Source of the DNA: an uncultured Thiohalocapsa sp.
Lineage (GTDB): Bacteria; Pseudomonadota; Gammaproteobacteria; Chromatiales; Chromatiaceae
NCBI RefSeq assembly: GCF_913063425.1
Contig: NZ_CAJXYK010000017.1
Span: 39,278 to 103,277, forward strand
Reading direction: 5' to 3'
DNA length: 64,000 nt
A program made the translations under genes and the position numbers. The notes beneath the pieces are model-generated. The model ran no database searches. It was given only the letters and a program-made list of their open reading frames with translations, and was not told the origin of the DNA. This document shows, piece by piece, positions 36,640-42,798 of this stretch. The stretch's first letter is position 1. The number at the start of each line of letters is the position of its first letter.

Positions 36640-36984
36640 TTATTCCCCGTCGTGATCGCGCGGGGGCCGTTCCTTGGGCAGGTAGCGTGGGTCTTGCTCG
36701 TGACCGTCCCAGATCACCGGCTTCGCGAGCCATTTTTGGATGAAGGCCCAGGACGCCTGGTAGCCGTCGTGGGGCAGGGTGCAGGCCGAGCAGTCCTTGC
36801 GGCGCACGCCGTTCGCGTCGGTGAAGACCTTGTACGGCCCCGGGCACTCGTACGCGATGAGGGGACAATAACAAAAAAGGCAGTTGAATTCCCGCTTGAC
36901 GCCTGGGTGACAGGGCAGGAATGGGCATTCGTGGTTGGTGAAGCCCTTGAAAGCCTCGTTGGTCGTGGTGTCTTTTGGCTGCAT
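36640..36984 (-). CDS. Cysteine-rich small domain protein
   Basis: A 114-residue protein with at least nine cysteines in the pattern HECPFLPCH ... EFNCLFCYCPLIAYECPG ... KDCSACTLPHD, the signature of the cysteine-rich small domain family, probably a metal or iron-sulfur binding fold. ATG at 36984 fits the family start. Relatives are often encoded near cobalamin genes, and here it stands upstream of cobalamin-dependent metH on the same strand, 390 bp away. The function is unknown; the B12 link is inference from neighbourhood. Confidence 0.75.
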   Translation of the reverse strand: MQPKDTTTNEAFKGFTNHECPFLPCHPGVKREFNCLFCYCPLIAYECPGPYKVFTDANGVRRKDCSACTLPHDGYQASWAFIQKWLAKPVIWDGHEQDPRYLPKERPPRDHDGE

Positions 36985-37300
36985 GGCTGGGGGAGATCCC
37001 TGGCCTCGGGACCTTTGGGGTGCTGACGAAAGCTCAGCAGGTAGGGGCGCAGTCTCTGCCGCCAAGGGCGAACTGCGAGCGCCGGCTTTCAGCCGGCTAC
37101 GCGCGCCGGGGGCTCGATGCCCCGGCGCGCGATCTGCGGCGCTGGAGCAGGGCCATTCCCCATGCCGGGCCGCTTGGGCGGGCGACTGCGCTCGTGCCCT
37201 CGTGCCAGCCCAGGCGACGCCGACGCGGCATCGAGCCGCGACGGCGCCGAGCCGGCTGGAAAGCCGGCGGTTCCAGTCAGCCGCGCGTGGAGCCCCGACG

Positions 37301-37505
37301 GCTGGTGGCTGCCCATCGGTGTCAGCGTCGCCTACGAAGCCCACCAATGCCCGAGCCACGACCTCGCCGGCCGGCTCACGTCACGCATGCCGGAGCGCCT
37401 CCGCGGCGACCAATGGCATTCGGAGGCGGATGCCGAAGCCTATGCCGACCTTCAGCCGGGGCGGCACCGTCAAGGTTCCGTTCCCGTACACCAACCGCCC
37501 CACGC
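37301..37505 (+). pseudogene. Deleted duplicate of the Uma2-AbrB-MazF locus
   Basis: Near-copy of pieces of the intact genes just downstream, joined directly. Residues like ISVAYETHQCPSHDL of the Uma2 gene (copy: VSVAYEAHQCPSHDL, then MPERLRG) run straight into WHSEADAEAYADL, the end of the AbrB-like antitoxin, and into the start of the MazF-like toxin. The intact locus has about 520 bp between these parts. So a duplication suffered an internal deletion. The fragment is preceded by 300 bp of sequence with no gene. Confidence 0.85.
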
Positions 37506-37629
37506 TGTTGCCGTGACTAGGCGCGGCGGTCGCATCGCAGCGTCGCCTGCGCTAGCCTGTTGTGAGAGCCGTTCGGGCGCGGTATGCGCCTTTCGACCAC
37601 CCGAGTGCAACCCCCAGCGAGGCAAGCCG

Positions 37630-38187
37630 ATGGAAGCCCTCAAGCGCCACACCGTCGCCGATCTGCTCGCCGAGCCCGACGAGCGCGTCGAGCTCATCGA
37701 CGGCGAGATCGTCCGCCGCCCCATGGCCCGTGGCGAGCATGGCATGGCACAGGGCAATCTCGTGGGCGAGCTGCAAACGCTGCGCCGCCCGACGGGCCTT
37801 GGCGGCTGGTGGATCGCCACCGAGATCAGCGTTGCCTACGAGACCCATCAATGCCCGAGCCACGACCTCGACGGCTGGCGCAGGTCGCGCATGCCGGAGC
37901 GCCCCCGCGGCGTCATCGAGCCGACCCCGGACTGGGTCTGCGAGATCGTCTCCCCCGGCCACGAGCGCAAGGACACGCTGACCCTGCTGCTCCTGCTCCA
38001 GCGCCACCGCGTGCCCTACTACTGGCTCATCTGGCCGGAGGACCGGACCCTGGTGGTGCATGCGCTCGATGGCGAGCACTATCGCATCACGCACACCCTG
38101 AGCGCCCCGGACGACACCGGCCAGCCCGTTGCGGTGCCGCCGTTCGAGTCGGTCCCGATCGATCTGGGCTACATCCTGGGAGGCTGA
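37630..38187 (+). CDS. Uma2-family (DUF820) nuclease-like protein
   Basis: A 185-residue Uma2 homologue: ADLLAEPDERVELIDGEIVR, then GEHGMAQGNLVGEL, CPSHDLDGWRRSRMPE (candidate acidic site D79 or D81) and WVCEIVSPGHERKD (E105 in the EIVSP strand), followed by HRVPYYWLIWPEDRTLVV. It lies 98 bp upstream of a MazE/MazF-like pair. A truncated copy precedes it. Nuclease activity is a family prediction. Confidence 0.87.
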   Translation: MEALKRHTVADLLAEPDERVELIDGEIVRRPMARGEHGMAQGNLVGELQTLRRPTGLGGWWIATEISVAYETHQCPSHDLDGWRRSRMPERPRGVIEPTPDWVCEIVSPGHERKDTLTLLLLLQRHRVPYYWLIWPEDRTLVVHALDGEHYRITHTLSAPDDTGQPVAVPPFESVPIDLGYILGG

Positions 38188-38256
38188 CGCGCCGGAGCGC
38201 CCAGTTCCCGCCAACAGGTGACTTGACCCGTCAACGCATTGCGGCTAGGGTCCGGA

Positions 38257-38269
38257 AAGGAAATTCCTT
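38257..38269 (+). promoter_or_regulatory. Palindrome, candidate autoregulatory operator
   Basis: AAGGAA and TTCCTT arms around a single A, 16 bases before the GTG of the AbrB-like antitoxin gene. MazE/AbrB antitoxins usually bind a palindrome over their own promoter. Position and symmetry are seen; function is inferred. Confidence 0.35.
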
Positions 38270-38285
38270 ACCTTCGGTCCAAGTC

Positions 38286-38501
38286 GTGATCACCAGCAAG
38301 CTCACCAGCAAGGCGCAGACGACCGTCCCGCAGCCCGTGCGGGCCGCATTGAACCTCCAGCCGGGAGACGAGCTGGAATACCGGCTCGAAGCCGGCCGCG
38401 TGATCCTGACCAGGCGCGCCGCCGAGCCCGTGGACGACCCCTTCCGCACCTTCGACGAATGGCATTCGGAAGCGGATGCCGAAGCCTATGCCGACCTTTA
38501 G
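38286..38501 (+). CDS. AbrB/MazE-like antitoxin
   Basis: A 71-residue swapped-hairpin AbrB-type protein: SKLTSKAQTTVPQPVRAALN, LQPGDELEYRLEAGRVILTR, the canonical 'kGQitiP..vr..Lgl..GD.v.y' pattern, plus a C-terminal tail (DEWHSEADAEAYADL) that should contact the toxin. The only start consistent with the domain is GTG at 38286. Its last codons overlap the toxin gene. Together they form a type II toxin-antitoxin module. Confidence 0.85.
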   Translation: MITSKLTSKAQTTVPQPVRAALNLQPGDELEYRLEAGRVILTRRAAEPVDDPFRTFDEWHSEADAEAYADL

Positions 38502-38856
38502 CCGGGGCGACATCGTCAAGGTCCCGTTCCCCTACACCAACCGTCCCACGCGCCAGTTTAGGCCCGCACTGGTGATCTCCGGCGGCGACGTCGCCGACGG
38601 CGAGCGTGCGGGCTTTAGCCTGATCTGGGTGCTGATGATCACCAGCGCACAAAACCGCGGCTGGCCCGGTGATGTTGCGCTCGGGGACCTTTCCGGCACC
38701 GGCCTGCCCGCCCCGTCCGTGGTCCGCACCGCGAAGATCGCCACCATCGAGGCCCGGCACGCGGCACGGCTCGGGCGCGTCGGCCACGCTGTAGGCGCCC
38801 AGGTCCTCCGGCGCGTGCTGGCCCAGCTTGGCGTCGAGGCACATGCAGAGCGTTGA
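38488..38856 (+). CDS. MazF/PemK-family toxin
   Basis: A 122-residue mRNA-interferase-like protein: FSRGDIVKVPFPYTNRPTRQ with the RGDIV-x2-PFPYT start of the MazF fold, RPALVISGG, and LGDLSGTGLPAPSVVRTAKI, equivalent to the conserved substrate-binding strands. MazF-type toxins cut single-stranded RNA. The frame overlaps the antitoxin by 14 bases; an ATG twelve bases earlier is an alternative start. Complete in length, so this is the only apparently intact MazEF-type module in the island. Confidence 0.85.
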   Translation: MPTFSRGDIVKVPFPYTNRPTRQFRPALVISGGDVADGERAGFSLIWVLMITSAQNRGWPGDVALGDLSGTGLPAPSVVRTAKIATIEARHAARLGRVGHAVGAQVLRRVLAQLGVEAHAER

Positions 38857-39037
38857 TCCATGGGTTCAGAGGCGCGCCATGGGGTGGCGCGCTCGGTGCG
38901 ACCCGCGCTGATCCGGGTCGCTTCAATCCTCGGGGCTTGGCAAGCTGATGGGCGATCCGGCGTCCCCCTGCCCGCCGCTTGGCTGAATATCGATGTCGCG
39001 GCGCCGGAGCGACGCCTGCGGCCGCGGCGGCGGTCGA

Positions 39038-39411
39038 ATGCGCAGCTTCGGCGCGCTGGAGACGTTGGAGCAGGCGGCGCGCGAGCCGGAGCCGGCGCCG
39101 CAGCGGGCCGTCGCCGCTGTTCTGGCATTGGCGCCGGGCAACGAGGCGACGCTCGCGGTCAACGTCTCCTGGGATGATGCCAACGCCTATGCCGCCTGGT
39201 GCGGCAGTATGACAAGGATTGGTATCGCGCCGAGGATCGGTCCAAAGAGAACCCGACCGGGCCTGCGCAGGGCAGCTGTCGCGTGGTGCGCCGTGGTGCG
39301 TGGAGCGGCAGCCCGGCCAACGCCTACGCGGCCAACCGCGACCACTCCCCTCCGCTTTGGCGTTCCGACCACCTTGGGTTCCGTCTGGTGTGCGCTCGCC
39401 CCATCCGCTGA
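39038..39411 (+). pseudogene. Remnant of an FGE-sulfatase-type DGR target protein
   Basis: The first part reads VNVSWDDANAYAAW, the classic FGE-sulfatase motif. Then, in another frame, follows the end of such a domain: DKDWYRAEDRSKENPTGPAQ, GSCRVVRRGAWSGSPANAYA, ANRDH and LGFRLVCARPIR with stop. About 90 residues between the two parts are missing and the frame shifts at the junction (near 39198). The C terminus GSxRVxRGGxW...ANRxxxxP...LGFRLV is the variable-region type seen in DGR targets. It has no match to the template at 46014, so it belonged to another template. Confidence 0.75.
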
Positions 39412-39435
39412 CCGCTGCATCGCTGTCGGCTGATC

Positions 39436-39465
39436 GCTGACGTCCGCGTCGCTGTCTTCACCGCG
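39436..39465 (+). repeat. Shared 3' flank of FGE-type genes, copy 1
   Basis: This 30-base stretch after the stop of the remnant (beginning GCTGACGTCCGCGTCGCTG) recurs with one mismatch at 45740-45769 after the intact DGR target. The bases between the stop codons and these blocks are also similar (ATCCGCTGA, then ATCGCTGTC). Confidence 0.85.
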
Positions 39466-39678
39466 CGCAGATGGTACGGACCACATAGCGTATCTCGTTG
39501 GGGGCGGCCTTCCGCTTCGCCGAGGCGTATCCCCAGCGGTGCCGGTGGCCACGGATCTCGCGCCGTTGCGCCGGGGACGGCGCGCCCACGGCCGCGGAGC
39601 ACGGACGGGCGCTGCGCCGAGGACCCGCCGCGGCTACACTGGGGTTTCCCGCGCCCGCCCGCCCGACCGCCGCCCACG

Positions 39679-41229
39679 ATGACCCGCCTGCGCCTGCCCA
39701 TCGGCATCCAGACCTTCCGCGAGATCCGCGAGGAAGGGCACTACTACGTGGACAAGACCGGCTTTGCGCTGCGGCTCATCGAGCAGGGCAAATACTACTT
39801 CCTGTCGCGGCCCCGGCGCTTCGGCAAGTCGCTGTTCCTCGACACCCTCGCCGAGCTGTTCGCCGGCAACGAAAGGCTGTTCGAGGGCCTGGCGGCGCAG
39901 GGGCGCTGGGACTTCGCGCGGCGGTTTCCGGTGATCCGGCTGAGCTTCGGCGGCGGCGTGGTGCAGAGCCCCGAGGCGCTGGACGCGCGGATTCGGGATT
40001 TGCTGCGCATCAACATGGAGGCGCTCGATGTCGCCGTCCCGCAGCACCTCGACATCAGCGGAACCTTCGCGGAATTGATCCGCCGCGCGGCGACCGCGCG
40101 GGGTGAGCGCGTCGTCGTGCTCATCGACGAATACGACAAGCCCATCCTCGACAACCTCGCCCGCCCCGAGACCGCCCGCGCCATCCGCGACGGGCTGCGC
40201 AACCTCTACTCCGTCATCAAGGACAGCGACGCGCACCTGCGTTTTGCGTTCCTCACCGGGGTGAGCAAATTCAGCAAGGTCAGCCTGTTCTCCGGGCTCA
40301 ACAACCTCAACGACATCACCGTCGATGCCGCCTACTCGGCCATCTGCGGCTACACCGAGGCGGACCTGGACACCGTCTTCGCCCCCGAGCTGCCGGGCCT
40401 CGACCGCGACGCGATCCGCCACTGGTACAACGGCTACAACTGGACCGGCGAGGCCGTCTACAACCCCTTCGACGTGCTGCTCCTGTTCGACAAGCGCCAG
40501 TTCCGCCCCTGGTGGTTCGAGACCGCCACGCCCACCTTCCTGGTGGACCTGCTGCTGGAGCGCCAGGTCTTCCTGCCGCGGCTCGGGCAGCTCCTCGCCA
40601 GCGAGGCCCTGCTGTCGAGCTTCGATGTCGGGCGCATCGCCACCGAGGCGCTGCTGTTTCAGACCGGCTATCTCACCATCGACTCGGTGCGGCAGGTGGG
40701 CGCGCTGCTCCAATACCGCCTGCGCTACCCGAACCAGGAGGTCTTCGCCAGCCTCAACGGCGCCATGCTGGAGCCGCTGCGCAACTTCGACAGCGCCGCA
40801 CCGGAGCAGACCGCACGCCTGTATGACCTGCTGCTCGCCAACGACTTCGCCGGCATGCAGCAGCTTTTCACCGCCTTTTTCCACAGCATCCCCGGCGACT
40901 GGTACTGCAACAACCGCATCGCCCGCTACGAGGGCTTCTACGCCAGCGTCTTCTACGCCTACTTCGCCGCCCTGGGCCTGGACCTGCGCACGGAGGAAGC
41001 GAGCAACGCCGGGCGGCTGGACATGGCCCTGCGCTTCAACGGCCAGGTCTACCTGTTCGAATTCAAGGTCGTCGAGCTGGCCCCCGAGGGCCGCGCCCTG
41101 CAGCAGCTCAAGGACAAGGGCTACGCCGAGCCCTACCGCGGCGACGGCCGCCCGATCCACCTCATCGGCGTCGAATTCAGCCGCAAGCACCGCAGCGTCG
41201 TGGGGTTCGAGGTCGAGACCCTGGTCTAG
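39679..41229 (+). CDS. AAA-ATPase-like / PD-(D/E)XK nuclease fusion protein
   Basis: A 516-residue protein of the family that joins an AAA-ATPase-like domain (about 1-280) and a C-terminal nuclease-like domain. Visible: the signature YYVDKTGF, a modified P-loop RPRRFGKSL (FGKS 48-51), Walker B VVVLIDEYD (145-153), the TGVSKFSKVSLFSGLNNL sensor region, and near the C terminus LDMAL (D448) and EFK (E461, K463), a PD-(D/E)XK triad. These genes are greatly multiplied in some bacteria and are suspected mobile or defence-related elements. The stop codon abuts a truncated parE on the other strand, as if the gene had inserted there. Confidence 0.88.
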   Translation: MTRLRLPIGIQTFREIREEGHYYVDKTGFALRLIEQGKYYFLSRPRRFGKSLFLDTLAELFAGNERLFEGLAAQGRWDFARRFPVIRLSFGGGVVQSPEALDARIRDLLRINMEALDVAVPQHLDISGTFAELIRRAATARGERVVVLIDEYDKPILDNLARPETARAIRDGLRNLYSVIKDSDAHLRFAFLTGVSKFSKVSLFSGLNNLNDITVDAAYSAICGYTEADLDTVFAPELPGLDRDAIRHWYNGYNWTGEAVYNPFDVLLLFDKRQFRPWWFETATPTFLVDLLLERQVFLPRLGQLLASEALLSSFDVGRIATEALLFQTGYLTIDSVRQVGALLQYRLRYPNQEVFASLNGAMLEPLRNFDSAAPEQTARLYDLLLANDFAGMQQLFTAFFHSIPGDWYCNNRIARYEGFYASVFYAYFAALGLDLRTEEASNAGRLDMALRFNGQVYLFEFKVVELAPEGRALQQLKDKGYAEPYRGDGRPIHLIGVEFSRKHRSVVGFEVETLV

Positions 41230-41291
41230 GTACCGTTTCCCTGCCGGAGGATGACCCGGCGGGCAGCCGCCGAGATAACGAGCCGGGTCAT
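41226..41291 (-). pseudogene. ParE toxin fragment
   Basis: Directly after, and overlapping, the parD stop (ATGA), the frame reads MTRLVISAAARRVILRQGNG and one further residue before a stop. MxRLVISAAARRDL is the beginning of ParE toxins, which normally run about 95 residues. The rest is replaced by the end of the AAA-ATPase/nuclease gene, whose TAG shares the same CTAG. The antitoxin is thus orphaned. Confidence 0.75.
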
Positions 41292-41578
41292 GCCGCCGGG
41301 CTGTCCGCGGGCGGCTCGCGGTCGATGGCGTCGAGGTAGGCATCGACGTCGGCCGCGCCCGCGAGCGTCGCGCAGCGCCCCGCTTCCAGGTCCGCGACGC
41401 CCTCGGCCACGGCCCGGCGCAAGGCATCCAGCCGGGCGGCGTCCTCCGCCTCGCGCTGCTCCAGCAGCCGCAGACCGGCGCGCAGCACCTCGCTCGCGTT
41501 CTGGTAGCGGCCGCTCGCGACGAGATCGCCGATCACGCCGTCCTGGTGATCGGTGAGAACGACGTTGCGTGTGGGCAT
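41288..41578 (-). CDS. parD: ParD-family antitoxin (orphan)
   Basis: A 96-residue CC2985/ParD type antitoxin: MPTRNVVLTDHQDGVIGDLV, ASGRYQNASEVLRAGLRLLE (ribbon-helix-helix) and a C-terminal toxin-binding helix. It would bind ParE and its own promoter as a dimer. The cognate ParE survives only as 21 codons. Start chosen at the ATG giving the standard ParD N terminus. Confidence 0.88.
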   Translation of the reverse strand: MPTRNVVLTDHQDGVIGDLVASGRYQNASEVLRAGLRLLEQREAEDAARLDALRRAVAEGVADLEAGRCATLAGAADVDAYLDAIDREPPADSPAA

Positions 41579-41829
41579 AGCTTGGCTCCGCGGCTGACTG
41601 CGCCTGTTCCCAAGGTTACAAGGGGTGGCAGAATCTGCCAATGGTGCCTCGCCGCGTTGATGCCGGCGGATGGCCGCACGGCAGCAGCGCGCTGCAAGCG
41701 CGAGTGTGAGCCGCGCCCCGGCGGCCGTGGCGGCGGCCGGACTGGCCTCCCGCCGAGTGCCGAGGTGGGCGATGCCCGACGCTGGTGCTATCGTGCATTG
41801 GTTGTGCACGAAAACCGACGGATTTCACA
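41579..41829. other. Divergent intergenic region of two antitoxin genes
   Basis: Contains the parD promoter on the minus strand and the leader of the AbrB-like fragment on the plus strand. GTGCA...TGCAC at 41793-41809 is a short inverted repeat that could be an operator. No other feature seen. Confidence 0.35.
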
Positions 41830-41943
41830 ATGAGCACGACTGCAACCCCGACGATGCTGAAGGTGGTCGGCAGCAACGGCCAGATCTCGCTGGGCAAGCA
41901 GTCCGCCGGCCGGCAGGTGCTGCCAGGCTTTGCCGGGTGCTGA
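41830..41943 (+). pseudogene. Truncated AbrB/VapB-like antitoxin
   Basis: The frame encodes only 37 residues with LKVVGSNGQISLGKQSAGRQ followed by VLPGFAGC and a stop. VVGSNGQISLGKQYAGRQVLVE is the start of a small AbrB-type antitoxin usually about 70 residues long and paired with a PIN or RelE-type toxin. Both the C-terminal half and any toxin are absent; the membrane protein gene starts 28 bases downstream. Confidence 0.65.
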
Positions 41944-41970
41944 CCACCGTGGTCCGGCGCCTGGCTGAAG

Positions 41971-42669
41971 ATGGACGGAAAGCATCCAGTGGACAGTATT
42001 GACGCCAGTTCACAGCCGCAGGCTGCGCCCGCGCCCGAGTCCGCGACAGTCAGCCAGCCGCCGGCCGCGCAGGATGCGGGCGTCAGCGTCGCAGCCGACG
42101 GCTTGCCCGAGCACCTAGAGGCGCTGGCCCCGCGGGGTGCGAATGCCGATCCCACCGCGTGGCAGGACACGGTCTGCAACCTGGCCACCGACCTGTTGCC
42201 CTGGCTGCTGAAGCCCGATCAGTGTGGCGACCTTTACATCGGCGTGCTGACCAGCGTGGTCCTGGGCGTGCCGACGGCACTGGCAGCCCTATGGCTCTGG
42301 CTATGGCGGCGTCGCGCCCTGCGATCCGCCGGGGCGCGTCCAGACCCGGCTTGTTTGCTCGATTCCGAATTGCTCTCGCGGCTGCAACGTCTGCTGCTCG
42401 GCCTCCCCCGCTGGCAGGACCCCCGCGCACGGCGCCGCTTCGTCACCAACGCCCTGGGCAAGGGCCATCCGCTGCTGCACGACATCGACAGCGGCGGCAG
42501 CGCCCGCGATGCGGCCTTCGCCGTGGTGGACGCCTGTGCCGGCAGCGATGCCGGCGCCCTTTGTGCGCTGCTTGCGTGCGTCCCGCGGGAGTTTGGTCCT
42601 GATCCGTCCCGGGACGCGGAGCTGACCGCGCTGCGCGAGCTGCTGCGCTGCGATCCGCCGAGTCCGTGA
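41971..42669 (+). CDS. Membrane protein with C-terminal effector-associated-like domain
   Basis: A 232-residue protein: Ala/Gln/Pro-rich N-terminal region (1-60), a single strong membrane helix (about 88-112, YIGVLTSVVLGVPTALAALW) followed by WRRRALR as a positive-inside signal, and a cytoplasmic helical domain (about 131-227). That domain aligns by eye with the first 110 residues of the STAND NTPase 130 bp downstream: LLxxLPxWQD..ARRxF, ALGKxHPxL, GxARDxA, LCALLA and a final C. Shared adaptor domains of this kind (effector-associated domains) link sensors and effectors in NTP-dependent conflict systems. So this is probably the membrane effector or anchor of the NTPase. No ribosome binding site is obvious. 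Confidence 0.65.
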   Translation: MDGKHPVDSIDASSQPQAAPAPESATVSQPPAAQDAGVSVAADGLPEHLEALAPRGANADPTAWQDTVCNLATDLLPWLLKPDQCGDLYIGVLTSVVLGVPTALAALWLWLWRRRALRSAGARPDPACLLDSELLSRLQRLLLGLPRWQDPRARRRFVTNALGKGHPLLHDIDSGGSARDAAFAVVDACAGSDAGALCALLACVPREFGPDPSRDAELTALRELLRCDPPSP

Positions 42670-42798
42670 GCGCGGGGAGCGTTGGCATCCGGTGCGATAC
42701 CGCGCTAGTGTTTCCCCCGAACCGACCCTTTGCCACGACGCGCGTCCGCCCAAGTCGCATTCGGCCCCTTCCCCGGTGCCTTTTCCGGAGCCAAAGCC

